In this document: positions 18,270 to 28,082 of the stretch, piece after piece
Layout: each line of letters opens with the position of its first letter
How positions within the stretch are numbered: position 1 is the first letter of the stretch
NCBI RefSeq assembly: GCF_002014965.1
Contig: NZ_MUXT01000001.1
Coordinates: 1 to 64,000, forward strand
Source of the DNA: Moraxella canis
GTDB lineage: Bacteria; Pseudomonadota; Gammaproteobacteria; Pseudomonadales; Moraxellaceae
Length of the DNA stretch: 64,000 nucleotides
Reading direction: 5' to 3'
Made by a program: the position numbers and the translations under genes
The notes under the pieces: model-generated
Told to the model about the DNA's origin: nothing
The model's database searches: none
Seen by the model: the letters and a program-made list of their open reading frames with translations, nothing else

Positions 18270-18296
18270 AAAAACTTTGCCAGAAGCAAAGTTTTT
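18270..18296 (-). terminator. Terminator of the Gcr-family gene
   Basis: A perfect 11-base stem AAAAACTTTGC/GCAAAGTTTTT (18270-18280 and 18286-18296) with a five-base loop gives a T run on both strands. On the minus strand it lies just after the Gcr-family stop, and it may also catch read-through from rpoD. Confidence 0.82.
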
Positions 18297-18349
18297 TAAG
18301 ATCAAGATTAAATCCAAAGGCAGCGATAGTTGAAAAAATACTTTGATGA

Positions 18350-20656
18350 TCAGCCTGGTAAATTGGGCGGCGTTGAAGGTTTTGGTAAAGAATTGATACC
18401 ATCATCATTATCATCAGATGATTTATTCACCAGATTACCTGATTCATCAAGTTCATCATTATGATAAGCCTCGATCGCCTCTCGGATGTCATCAGGCGCT
18501 TGGGCTTTTGACTCTTCTTTGGGTTTATTGCGCCCTAAGCGGCGGACAATCGAATCAGCAAAAATGCGATTGGCTTTTTCGTCTGCGGTTTCCTCAAAAA
18601 TGATCTCACCCAGACTATTAATCTTGGCGTATTTGACCGTTTGTTTACGCGGCCAAAAAAAGTCTAGGGGGCGCGTGATAAAATGATTGGTAACCATCTT
18701 ATAAAGCTGCTTCCATTCCGTGAATTTCACTTCTTTTGAGCGCAGTGCAACCATCAAGGCAAGCGAAAAGCTTACCAAAAGGTTCACCAAACCAATCAGC
18801 AGCACGCCAATAAAAGACAAGAGCGCAACCTGCCAAGTCAAGTGCTCAGGCGATAGGTAATACAGTCCATGCACAAAGTTGGCAGAAGCAAAAGCAATAT
18901 GGCGAATATCTAAAGGCAGTCCAAGCATATAGCCCACTGTTGCTGTACTACCCAAAAAACAGCCAAAGATAAAGTTACCCATGATAGCACCAAGGTTGGC
19001 TTCCACAAAACTACCCATCTTATCTAGCCACCGCTTTGGCATCACACTGACGAGCATCCAGTGCCTGCGTATGCGTTCACCGATTTTATTATACGCCGCC
19101 AAATTATCATAATAGCCAGCAATCAAACCAGAAACAAACAAAAACACGCCAGCGATTGCCGCATGAGGCAATGCCAAAGAGCGGATTGGGTCTAGGTCAT
19201 GCAGCAGATAAGCCGCCTGCGCGCCATCGATCATCGGTGTATCATAAAAATACCCCCACGCCAGCGCAATTAATAAAGCCACTGGCATCGCCACCGAAAT
19301 ATTGCCCAAAATGGCGATAAACTGCGTTCGCAAAATATCAACGACCAGTTCTGACAGCTTGGCCAGTTGCTGAGTTTTTTTGCCTGATGAGCCAGAAATG
19401 GTCGATGCGATCGCTGCCGCCGTCATTGCTGGCTGCTTGGTTGCAACCGTACCCCTAGCAATATGGATAAAAACAAAGCCTAAGCCATAAATCATGCTAT
19501 TCACAAAAGCGCGTCCAATGGGCGCCAATGCCAAATGATAAGACAAAGTCTTTAGGGTCGCCATAAAACCGATAAATAAGCCGCCTATGGCTGCTTTTTT
19601 ATACATTTTACGGTAGCCAGTTCTATCAGTACTGATATAGTGCTCGCCAACGCGCCCTGCATTTTCGGTAACTTTACGCGATAACAGGCGCGTATTTGAT
19701 TCAATCAGTGAGCTAAAACTATAACGCGTCTTGGCAGTTTGCACCACCTCAACCGTCAGATCAACGATCGCTTGATCACGCTTATGCTCTGCATCACTCA
19801 CCAGCTCAACCAAAGTCCGCATACGCTGCAAACTTTGCTCAAGGCGCGCCAACATATTGGTCAGACGAATTGAGATGCCAGTTTTATACACGCGCTTTCT
19901 TAGTGTATCGACAATATCTTCACATTGCTCCACCATCACCATCAACGGGGCAGGATCAATGTCCTGATCAGGCATCACATCTGTCATCAGATCCAGCTCA
20001 TGCGCCTGTCGATACTGATTGACGAATAGTACCGCTTCTTGGTTTTGTGCCACAAATGCCGCTGAATAATTGAGCAGCTCAGGATAAAAATTCATCAGCT
20101 CAGGATGCAGACCAATGCCGCTGATGCGATAAGACAGGACAACGATGGCGTTTAAGATACTGTTTTTGGCTTGAGCCACCAAACTTAGGTCTTTTTCGGC
20201 TGGGCGAATCAGCTGCACCAAAGCATCCCAGCGCTCATCTGAGATAGACTCCACCCACTTCCAATCATTACGCCGATCAAACAGATAATTAGCAAGCTCT
20301 ACCACCGAATCTTCTTCGGGTAAAAGCGGCAAAAATCGATGGCTAATTAAGCGCGAAACACTGCTTGAAAAACTTTGATCTGACGCAATGCCTGTATCAG
20401 TATATAGAGTAATTTGACGATATTTATTAATTAGTCTTAAGATAAAAGCTGCTAAGCCTGACCCGTATTCAGGGTTATCGCATAATAAATCAATCAGCTC
20501 ATCAAATTTGGCGTCTACAATTTCATTATCTTCATCTTCGTCAGTCACGCGCAAGGCGTCGATCAAGCGCTTTAAGGCTTCAGGCTCTGGCAGCTCTTGT
20601 AGCACGACGATACGCTGTAATATTTGTTCAAGATTTGACGTGTCGTTTTCTAACAC
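18350..20656 (-). CDS. Gcr-family membrane protein annotated as site-specific recombinase
   Basis: A 768-residue protein that matches the family named after the gonococcal Gcr protein (Pfam SpecificRecomb). The first ~330 residues are soluble and helical. The rest holds about eight hydrophobic segments, and the family core EANLGAIMGNFIFGCFLGS with GLPLDIRHIAFASANFVHGL is intact. The acidic C-terminal tail is Asp/Asn/Ser-rich. Despite the family name no recombinase catalytic residues (Ser, Tyr or DDE type) are apparent, and an integral membrane topology fits poorly with DNA recombination, so the real function is unknown. The start is GTG 20656 with GGAG eight bases upstream. It has its own terminator and no obvious partner gene. 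Confidence 0.85.
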   Translation of the reverse strand: MLENDTSNLEQILQRIVVLQELPEPEALKRLIDALRVTDEDEDNEIVDAKFDELIDLLCDNPEYGSGLAAFILRLINKYRQITLYTDTGIASDQSFSSSVSRLISHRFLPLLPEEDSVVELANYLFDRRNDWKWVESISDERWDALVQLIRPAEKDLSLVAQAKNSILNAIVVLSYRISGIGLHPELMNFYPELLNYSAAFVAQNQEAVLFVNQYRQAHELDLMTDVMPDQDIDPAPLMVMVEQCEDIVDTLRKRVYKTGISIRLTNMLARLEQSLQRMRTLVELVSDAEHKRDQAIVDLTVEVVQTAKTRYSFSSLIESNTRLLSRKVTENAGRVGEHYISTDRTGYRKMYKKAAIGGLFIGFMATLKTLSYHLALAPIGRAFVNSMIYGLGFVFIHIARGTVATKQPAMTAAAIASTISGSSGKKTQQLAKLSELVVDILRTQFIAILGNISVAMPVALLIALAWGYFYDTPMIDGAQAAYLLHDLDPIRSLALPHAAIAGVFLFVSGLIAGYYDNLAAYNKIGERIRRHWMLVSVMPKRWLDKMGSFVEANLGAIMGNFIFGCFLGSTATVGYMLGLPLDIRHIAFASANFVHGLYYLSPEHLTWQVALLSFIGVLLIGLVNLLVSFSLALMVALRSKEVKFTEWKQLYKMVTNHFITRPLDFFWPRKQTVKYAKINSLGEIIFEETADEKANRIFADSIVRRLGRNKPKEESKAQAPDDIREAIEAYHNDELDESGNLVNKSSDDNDDGINSLPKPSTPPNLPG

Positions 20657-21025
20657 AATTAAACTCCACTGGCAAAAATAACGCTCACAAAGTGATGAGA
20701 TGCTGACCGTTTTAGCGGCGGCTCATTTATTTTTAGTTTTTAAGGGTTGGTGATAGATATGGGTGAGAAATGGGTCTGCAAAATAAAAATAATTGTTAAT
20801 GTATCACATTTAAATCCATTTACCAAATTTCATCTTTTAAATTTTTGATATAAATTGTATCAAAATCTTGTGATTTTCAAATAGTTGCTATTCTTCATAG
20901 CTATAATATCATTGCCCAAATATCAATAAAAAGCTGATATGAATCAAATCGCTAACATATAATAAAAATACAGTTTAAAAAAGGACAGGCAATCATGCCC
21001 ATCCTTTGATATTTTTATTGATAAT
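20657..21025. other. Intergenic region with an operator-like inverted repeat
   Basis: About 370 bp between two minus-strand genes. It holds the terminator of the acyl-CoA dehydrogenase (20980-21007) and a palindrome TTTTGATA/TATCAAAA (20843-20850 and 20858-20865) that could be a regulator site for the gene starting at 20656. I see nothing else. Confidence 0.4.
20980..21007 (-). terminator. Terminator of the first acyl-CoA dehydrogenase gene
   Basis: A 12-base stem with two wobble pairs (20980-20991 and 20996-21007) and a four-base loop is followed on the minus strand by a T run. Confidence 0.8.
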
Positions 21026-22795
21026 TTACACAAAGAACTCATTATCAAATGCCATAATTGCACTTGATCCTGCTTGCGCCATGTCAGCATGAGCGTATAG
21101 CTTAGGCAGAACACGGGCAGTGAAGTAGTCCGCAAGCTTTTGACGCTCAGCATAAAATTCACCATCCTTACCTGCGCTTGCTTTGACAATCAGCACATAC
21201 ATATAAGCATAGCACAGATAGCCCGCTGCGTGTAGATAGTCCACGGCACTGGCGTTGATGGCGTGTGGGTCATTGCCTGCTTTATCAAGCAGATCAGTGG
21301 TCAGCTCACGAACACGCTCGGCAGCTTTAAGCGTGGCTGCGCCAATTTGATGATCGCAATCGCTGGCAGCAGCTTGAATTTCTTCAAGCAATGCAAACAT
21401 CGCCGCGCCACCATCTTTGACGACCTTACGACCCAATAAGTCAAGTGCTTGAATGCCGTTCGTACCTTCGTAAATTTGGCTGATACGCACATCACGAACG
21501 ATTTGCTCCATGCCCCACTCTTTGATATAGCCATGACCGCCAAAAACTTGCTGACAATCCACCGTCGCCTCAAAGGCTTTGTCAGTCAAAAACGCCTTGG
21601 TGATCGGCGTTAATAGCGCCACTTTGGCATTGGCATTTTGGCGCGCTGTGTCATCATCGCTGAATTTGGCAATGTCCAAGTTATTTGCCACATACATCGC
21701 AAAGGTACGCGTTGCCACACTGTTTGCTTTGGCATTCAAAAGCATACGGCGAACATCGCCAAAATTAATGATCGGATCGGCTGCTTTATCGGCAAATTTG
21801 ACACCATCATCAGCGCGACCTTGCAGACGCTCTTGGGCGTAGGCTGCCGCATTTTGATAAGCCAAGACACTGGCGCCAAGACCCTGTAGACCCATGGTCA
21901 CGCGCTCATAGTTCATCATGACAAACATTGCCGCCAAGCCTTTATTTTCAGGACCAACCAAATAACCTGTGGCGTTGTCAAAATTCATCACACAAGTCGC
22001 AGATGCCTTGATACCCATTTTATGCTCAATTGAGCCTGCCTGTACACCGTTACGCTCACCCAATGAGCCATCACTGTTCACCAAGAACTTTGGCACCGCA
22101 AACAAAGAAATGCCCTTTGAGCCAGCTGGCGCATCTGGCGTCTTAGCCAGCACAAGATGAATAATGTTTTCGGTCAGATCATGCTCACCGCCCGTGATGA
22201 AAATTTTGGTACCAGTAATGGCGTAGCTACCATCTTCCTTAGGTACAGCGCGCGTTTTGATGATGCCCAAATCAGTACCTGAATGGCTTTCTGTTAAGCA
22301 CATCGTGCCTGCCCATTGACCTGAATACATCTTTTCAAGATATTGAGCTTTTTGCTCATCACTTGCGGTAGCCAATAAGCTTAGCGTTGCCCCGACTGTC
22401 AAAATTGGATATAGGGTAAATGATTGGTTGGTCGCAAATAGCATTTCCTCAATCAGCATGGTCACCATTTTTGGCATACCTTGACCGCCGTACTCTGGGT
22501 CACCACCCAAGCCAATCCAGCCTGCATCGGCATAAGCACGGAAGGCTTCTTGGAAGCCTGATGGCGTAGCGACTTTGCCCTCACCTAGGTATTTGGCACC
22601 TTCTTCATCACCCGACTGATTTAATGGTAACAACACTTCTGTGGCAAATTTCGCCATTTCATCAAGAATCATATCAACCGTTTGCTCATCGACATGAGAC
22701 AGCTGATCTGTATTTGACCAAAATTCAGGGGCTTTGAAAACTTCTTTTAGGGTAAAACGCATCTCATCAAGCGGAGCGGTATATTGAAGCGCCAT
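21026..22795 (-). CDS. Acyl-CoA dehydrogenase, DmdC/long-chain type (paralogue 1)
   Basis: FAD-dependent dehydrogenase of 589 residues that introduces the 2,3 double bond in an acyl-CoA. It belongs to the ~590-residue subgroup with an extra C-terminal domain (DmdC-like, PF12806 type) and not to the FadE type. CLTESHSGTDLG (166-177) and FITGGEHDLTENIIH line the FAD and substrate site. The catalytic base is Glu443 in YEGTNGIQALDLLGRK. The Shine-Dalgarno AAGGAAA is clear. It is the second of two homologous genes in the same orientation, 150 bp apart, with no recognised gene between them. Chain-length specificity cannot be read. Confidence 0.92.
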   Translation of the reverse strand: MALQYTAPLDEMRFTLKEVFKAPEFWSNTDQLSHVDEQTVDMILDEMAKFATEVLLPLNQSGDEEGAKYLGEGKVATPSGFQEAFRAYADAGWIGLGGDPEYGGQGMPKMVTMLIEEMLFATNQSFTLYPILTVGATLSLLATASDEQKAQYLEKMYSGQWAGTMCLTESHSGTDLGIIKTRAVPKEDGSYAITGTKIFITGGEHDLTENIIHLVLAKTPDAPAGSKGISLFAVPKFLVNSDGSLGERNGVQAGSIEHKMGIKASATCVMNFDNATGYLVGPENKGLAAMFVMMNYERVTMGLQGLGASVLAYQNAAAYAQERLQGRADDGVKFADKAADPIINFGDVRRMLLNAKANSVATRTFAMYVANNLDIAKFSDDDTARQNANAKVALLTPITKAFLTDKAFEATVDCQQVFGGHGYIKEWGMEQIVRDVRISQIYEGTNGIQALDLLGRKVVKDGGAAMFALLEEIQAAASDCDHQIGAATLKAAERVRELTTDLLDKAGNDPHAINASAVDYLHAAGYLCYAYMYVLIVKASAGKDGEFYAERQKLADYFTARVLPKLYAHADMAQAGSSAIMAFDNEFFV

Positions 22796-22945
22796 AGACT
22801 TTCCTTATTGTTAAAAATTATATAAATAAAATCAATTCATTAAGACTGTCAAAGAACATCCAAAAAATCTTTAAGCTCAGAGTTTCTTTGCACAGTCTCA
22901 TTAAATCCAAAGATCACGCTGTCATTTACTATAACTTAGACAGGA

Positions 22946-24772
22946 TTAAAAGGCAAATTGTTCAGCATCCATCGCCATTAGGCTATCAAAGCCAGTATTA
23001 ATGCGAGCTACATGAACCAAATGACGCGGCATCAGTTTGGCAAAATAAAACTCGGCAGTTTTGACTTTGGCATCATAAAAGCCGTATTCGCCTTGCAATG
23101 ATTTGTCGGTGTCAAGATCGCCATCAAGCTCTGCCAATTTGGCTTTTGCCAATACAGCCGTTCTCGCCCACAGATACCCCAAGGTGACATAGCCACTAAA
23201 ATACAAATAATCAACCGCAGCAGCGCCAACAGCTTCAGGGTTTAGCGTGCTTTGCATTGCGATGCGCGAAGTCAGATCGCTCCACTGCTTATTAAGCTTG
23301 GCAAGTGTCGTAATCATCTGACCGACTTCATCGTTATCTGCATTTTCTTGGCAGAATTTATGAATGATCTTGGTAAAGTTCGCTAACATGCGACCTTGTG
23401 AGCCAAGCACTTTTCTGCCAAGCAAGTCCAATGCTTGGATTTCGGTCGTGCCTTCGTACAAGCATGAAATGCGCGTGTCACGCAGGTTTTGCTCCATGCC
23501 CCATTCGCTGATGTAACCATGACCACCATAGACTTGTACGCCCATATTCGCTGACTCAAGACCAGTTTCGGTCAAGAATGCTTTGGCGATTGGGGTTAAT
23601 AGTGACAACATTTCATCAGCAAATTTCACTTCGCTTGGATTTTCACCTTTGGCGACAGTATCTGCAAATTGAGACAGATAATACACCAGCGCACGACCAC
23701 CTTCACTAAAGGCCTTTTGGGTAAGTAGCATGTTGCGCACTGCTGGATGATGGATGATGCTATCTGCTGGCTTGTTCGGCTCTTTGACACCTGATAAAGC
23801 ACGCATGGCGGTACGCTCTTTGGCGTAAGTTAAAGACCCTTGAAAAGCAAGCTCAGACGCTGCCAAACCTTGGATGGCAGTGCCTAAGCGTGCCACATTC
23901 ATAAAGGTAAACATGGCGTTTAGACCACGGTTTTTTGGTCCGATCAGATACCCTTTGGCATTATCAAAGTTCATCACACAAGTCGCTGATGCTTTGATCC
24001 CCATCTTATGCTCAATCGAGCCACAGCTGACTGTATTACGCTCGCCCACTGAGCCATCATCATTAACGATGAATTTTGGAACGATAAATAACGAAATGCC
24101 TTTGGTGCCCGCTGGCGCATCTGGCAGGCGAGCTAGCACGATGTGAATGATGTTCTCAGTCAAATCATGCTCACCTGCTGAGATGAAGATTTTTTGACCT
24201 GTAATGGCATAGCTGCCGTCTTCATTTGGCACAGCGCGCGTCTTGATGATGCCAAGGTCAGAGCCTGCGTGTGACTCAGTCAAGCACATGGTACCTGACC
24301 ATGCCCCTGTATTCATTTTTTCTAGATATGTGGCTTTTTGGGCTTCTGTACCATGATGCTCGATGGTTTGAATGGCGCCATGCGACAGTCCCGGATACAT
24401 CGCAAATGACCAGTTGGCAGTACCCATAATCTCACTGACTGCGCTTGATAGCGACACCGGTAAACCTAGTCCGCCAAACTCAGGCTCGGCATTGATCGCA
24501 GGAAAACCAAGCTCGCAGTATTGCGCATAGGCTTCTTTAAAGCCGGTCGGTGTGGTGACGACGCCATTATCAAACTGACAGCCTTCGATATCACCCGTAC
24601 GGTTCAAAGGTGCAATCACCGACTGCGCAAAATCAGCTGCCGCCTCAACATAGCTATTAATTGTATCTGCATCTAGCTCTGCATAAGCAGACAGTTTACC
24701 ATAGTGTGCTTGACTGTCTAACAGCTCGTGCATGACAAACTGGATATCACGGATAGGGGCAACATACTGCAT
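22946..24772 (-). CDS. Acyl-CoA dehydrogenase, DmdC/long-chain type (paralogue 2)
   Basis: A 608-residue paralogue of the gene just downstream, with the same layout: N-terminal helical domain, CLTESHAGSDLG (163-174), FISAGEHDLTENIIH, catalytic Glu440 in YEGTTEIQALDLLGRK, and the extra C-terminal domain. The two proteins are nearly identical over the FAD-binding core and diverge at both ends, which points to a tandem duplication followed by specialisation. AAGGAA precedes the ATG. No clear terminator is seen after it, so it may be cotranscribed with paralogue 1. No electron-transfer flavoprotein genes are present in the window. Confidence 0.92.
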   Translation of the reverse strand: MQYVAPIRDIQFVMHELLDSQAHYGKLSAYAELDADTINSYVEAAADFAQSVIAPLNRTGDIEGCQFDNGVVTTPTGFKEAYAQYCELGFPAINAEPEFGGLGLPVSLSSAVSEIMGTANWSFAMYPGLSHGAIQTIEHHGTEAQKATYLEKMNTGAWSGTMCLTESHAGSDLGIIKTRAVPNEDGSYAITGQKIFISAGEHDLTENIIHIVLARLPDAPAGTKGISLFIVPKFIVNDDGSVGERNTVSCGSIEHKMGIKASATCVMNFDNAKGYLIGPKNRGLNAMFTFMNVARLGTAIQGLAASELAFQGSLTYAKERTAMRALSGVKEPNKPADSIIHHPAVRNMLLTQKAFSEGGRALVYYLSQFADTVAKGENPSEVKFADEMLSLLTPIAKAFLTETGLESANMGVQVYGGHGYISEWGMEQNLRDTRISCLYEGTTEIQALDLLGRKVLGSQGRMLANFTKIIHKFCQENADNDEVGQMITTLAKLNKQWSDLTSRIAMQSTLNPEAVGAAAVDYLYFSGYVTLGYLWARTAVLAKAKLAELDGDLDTDKSLQGEYGFYDAKVKTAEFYFAKLMPRHLVHVARINTGFDSLMAMDAEQFAF

Positions 24773-25080
24773 GGTTCATTCCTTCATGATAAATAACGCT
24801 CAAACAGCCTTTGCTTCACTGAGCCAATCTTGGCTGATAAGCTCAATCAAAGCATCGCGATATGAGCGTCTAAAACTGATATACAAAATTCCTCTAATAA
24901 AATAGCCAATGCCATCCCACAATGCAAATCCCCCTTTTGACTCATCAGTCATAAAAGTAAGCTTGCAAAATGTTTGCCATCAAATATTGATTGTATTTTA
25001 GCATGGCAGTATGACAATTTACCCCAATATAAAAACCGTCCAATCGGTTCGGATTGGACGGTTTTTATAAGATCTCTCAA
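24773..25080. other. Intergenic region upstream of the acyl-CoA dehydrogenases
   Basis: About 310 bp that must contain the promoter for the 24772 gene and holds the terminator of the CoA-transferase (25029-25068). I see no convincing -35/-10 pair and no fatty-acid regulator site. Confidence 0.4.
25029..25068 (-). terminator. Terminator of the CoA-transferase gene
   Basis: A 17-base perfect stem (25029-25045 and 25052-25068) with a six-base loop. It has A and T runs at its base and would work in both directions. Confidence 0.92.
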
Positions 25081-26607
25081 TTACTTGATACGCATATCGC
25101 CTGTCTCAACGAAACGCTGATGCCATGATAGCGCTTCTAGTAGCAGATGTGGCGTGTGGATACCGCCTGCTTTTTGGCTCGCCACTAACGCACGATCATA
25201 ATAATCGCGCAGCATATCACGATAATCTGGATGTGAGCAGTTCTCGATGATCAGTTTAGCACGCTCTTTTGGAGATTTACCGCGCAGATCTGCCATGCCT
25301 TGCTCAGTCACAATGAACATCACATCATGCTCGGTATGGTCGTGATGGCTCACCATCGGTACGATCGCAGAAATCGCGCCGCCTTTAGCGGTAGATGGGC
25401 TGACATAAAAGCTAAAGAAACCGTTACGCGTAAAGTCGCCAGAGCCGCCGATGCCGTTCATCATACGCGTACCCATGACATGCGTTGAATTGACATTACC
25501 ATAGATATCAGCTTCGATCATTGAGTTCATGCCGATCACACCTAGGCGACGGATAACTTCTGGATTGTTGCTGATTTCCATTGGGCGCAAGATGATCTTA
25601 TCTTTTAAGAACTCGATGTTTTCGTTAAAACGCGCCAATGCATCTGGGCTAAACGACAAGGCAGTCGCAGAAGCAGTTTTCATTTTCTTAGCCAAAATCA
25701 AATCAAGCATACCGTCTTGAAGTACTTCGGTGTAGCCTTCTAGGTCATCAAATGGCGCATCCAAAAGACCTGCCATGACTGCGTTGGCAACGTTACCAAC
25801 ACCAGACTGTAGCGGCAGTAGGCTCTTAGGCAGGCGACCTGCTTTGACTTCGTGATCAAGAAAATCAATCACTTGGGCGGCGATACGCTTAGAGACATCA
25901 TCAGGTTCAGCAAACTTCGAGTTACGGTCGCCTGAATCAGTCATGACGATGGCAAGCACTTTATCTGGATCAATCGCCAAACCAGGCGTACCAACGCGAT
26001 CAAACGCACCGACGATAGGAATTGGCTTGCGATGTGGTGGCAAGCCGACATCACCATAAATGTCATGCATACCCTCAAGACCTGGGCTTAGAGCAGCATT
26101 GATCTCAATGATCACTTTATCAGCATTTTTGACCGCCTCGACACCGTGACCGATACCCATCGCAAAGATCAGCTCGCCATTTTCAGTGATGGTGGTCGCT
26201 TCGACGATGGCGATATCAAATTTGCCATAAAACCCTTGGCGCATTTGCTGCTCAACATGCGACAGATGCATATCTTGATAAGCGATCTCGCCTGCATTGA
26301 TGCCGTTACGAAGAGTTGGATCAGATTGAAATGGCGAGCGAAAATGTAGTGCTTTTGCCTCTGCTAGGACGCCATCACACTCAGGCGCAGTTGAAGCACC
26401 TGTTACCATACCGACAGTAAATTTTTCACCTTTTTCATGGGCAGCTTTAGCCTTATTAGCGATGGCAGTTGGTAGAGCTTTTGGGTAGCCTGCACCCGTA
26501 AAGCCTGTGATGGCAAGCATCATGCCATTTTGAACAAATTGGGCAGCTTCATCAGCACTCATGACTTTTTCGCGCAAACCTGCGTGTTTAATACGATCAA
26601 TAGACAT
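25081..26607 (-). CDS. Succinyl-CoA:acetate CoA-transferase (acetyl-CoA hydrolase family)
   Basis: A 508-residue enzyme of the AarC/Cat1/ScpC family that swaps CoA between succinate or propionate and acetate and bypasses succinyl-CoA synthetase in acetate users. The catalytic glutamate is Glu294 in GYTEVLQDG, preceded by the LQSGVGNVANAV loop. The CoA-binding GIGGSGDFTRNG and VTEQGMADLRG are intact near 390 and 440. AAGGAG is close before the ATG. Gene order (transferase upstream of two acyl-CoA dehydrogenases on the same strand) suggests a role in fatty-acid or acetate metabolism, but the strong terminator makes it a separate transcript. The exact acceptor acid is not known. Confidence 0.9.
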   Translation of the reverse strand: MSIDRIKHAGLREKVMSADEAAQFVQNGMMLAITGFTGAGYPKALPTAIANKAKAAHEKGEKFTVGMVTGASTAPECDGVLAEAKALHFRSPFQSDPTLRNGINAGEIAYQDMHLSHVEQQMRQGFYGKFDIAIVEATTITENGELIFAMGIGHGVEAVKNADKVIIEINAALSPGLEGMHDIYGDVGLPPHRKPIPIVGAFDRVGTPGLAIDPDKVLAIVMTDSGDRNSKFAEPDDVSKRIAAQVIDFLDHEVKAGRLPKSLLPLQSGVGNVANAVMAGLLDAPFDDLEGYTEVLQDGMLDLILAKKMKTASATALSFSPDALARFNENIEFLKDKIILRPMEISNNPEVIRRLGVIGMNSMIEADIYGNVNSTHVMGTRMMNGIGGSGDFTRNGFFSFYVSPSTAKGGAISAIVPMVSHHDHTEHDVMFIVTEQGMADLRGKSPKERAKLIIENCSHPDYRDMLRDYYDRALVASQKAGGIHTPHLLLEALSWHQRFVETGDMRIK

Positions 26608-26796
26608 ACTGTCTCCTTATAGATGTGTACAATTGTTTATAGCAAAAGCTATCAAGATTTTAGCACTAACCACAAATAAAATAAATAGCTTAGGCTAATA
26701 TTTGTCATGATTATTCAAGATTTAAGCTCGTTTTGATGACAAATTTTAACCACCCTATTGCCTTTGAAAATGAGTCAAAATATCAATCTAAAAGCC

Positions 26797-26828
26797 AAAA
26801 AATATCGCCCATCAGGACGATATTTTTT
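26797..26828 (-). terminator. Terminator of prfB
   Basis: The stem AAAAAATATCG/CGATATTTTTT (26797-26807 and 26818-26828), extended by two inner G-C pairs, has a T run on the minus strand. Confidence 0.82.
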
Positions 26829-26844
26829 ATACTTTAGGCTTAAG

Positions 26845-27940
26845 TTATAGACCCGCCTTTAAGCTGGCTTCGATGAATTTATCTAAATCGCCATCAAGTA
26901 CCGCACTGGTATTCGATGTCTCAACGCCTGTGCGCAGGTCTTTGATGCGTGAATCATCTAGGACATAAGAGCGAATTTGACTGCCCCACCCGATATCGGA
27001 TTTACTGTCTTCAAGCGCTTGCTGTTTTTCCATGCGTTTTTGCATTTCTAGCTCATAAAGCTTAGCACGCAGCATCTTCATGGCGGTGTCTTTGTTGGCG
27101 TGCTGAGAGCGCTCATTTTGACATGCGACGACCACACCTGTCGGCTGATGGGTGATGCGTACCGCAGAGTCGGTGGTATTCACGTGCTGACCACCGGCAC
27201 CGCTTGAGCGATACGTATCAATGCGTAAATCGGCAGGATTAATGTCAATTTCCACATTATCATCAATCTCAGGCGACACAAAAACCGCAGCAAACGAGGT
27301 ATGGCGACCATTATTACTATCAAAAGGTGATTTACGCACCAAGCGATGCACGCCAATCTCTGTACGCAGCCAACCAAAAGCATAATCGCCTTTGACCGCG
27401 ATGGTGGCGGATTTGATGCCTGCCACACCCCCTTCAGACACTTCCATCACGTCAGCCTTAAAGCCGTGGCTTTCGCACCAACGAAGATACATCCGAAGCA
27501 GCATCTGTGACCAGTCTTGGGCTTCTGTACCACCTGAGCCTGCTTGGATGTCAAGATAGCAGTTATTGGCGTCCATCTCACCACTGAACATGCGCTTAAA
27601 TTCTAAGTCTTCAACCTTGGCAAGCGCTACATCAAGCTCGGATTGCACATCATCAAGCAGGCTTTCATCACCTTCTTCAACAGCCAGCTCAAGCATGGCA
27701 GCAGCATCTTCTAAGCTTGTGTCCAGCCCTTCAATCACGCCGATAATCCCATCTAGCATGGATTTTTCTTTACTGATTTTGGTGGCTTCTTCAGGATTGT
27801 TCCAGATGTCAGGATTTTCCAGCTCTAAATTGACTTCTTCAAGACGCTCTTTTTTGGTTTCGACGTCAAAGATACCCCCGAAGCTCTTGCCCACGGGCGG
27901 CTAAATCTTTGATCTGTTCTTGATATTGGGCAATTTCCAT
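26845..27940 (-). CDS. prfB: Peptide chain release factor 2 with programmed +1 frameshift
   Basis: RF2 reads UAA and UGA. The coding sequence is split: ATG 27940 opens a 24-codon first frame ending CTT followed by an in-frame TGA at 27868-27866. Reading resumes one base later at GAC (27867), giving 364 residues in all. The frameshift signal CGGGGGTATCTTTGAC contains the Shine-Dalgarno-like GGGGG and the slippery CTT-TGA-C, almost as in E. coli. Low RF2 slows termination at the UGA and favours the shift, which is autoregulation. The stop-codon reading SPF motif and the catalytic GGQ ([10 protein letters not shown]) are both in the second frame. No lysS follows, unlike in enteric bacteria. The HAD gene at 28083 lies upstream on the same strand and may be cotranscribed. 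Confidence 0.97.
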
Positions 27941-28082
27941 GATCTCTCCAGTAAAAATAATTCGGTAGCATGACCAAAATTGAAACGAAAAATTATAACA
28001 AATCTTGTGTAGTTTTACCATGCCAAACGCACAGTATAGCACCTAAATCATGGCTTGATGACGTGCTGCCTGATGACATCAA

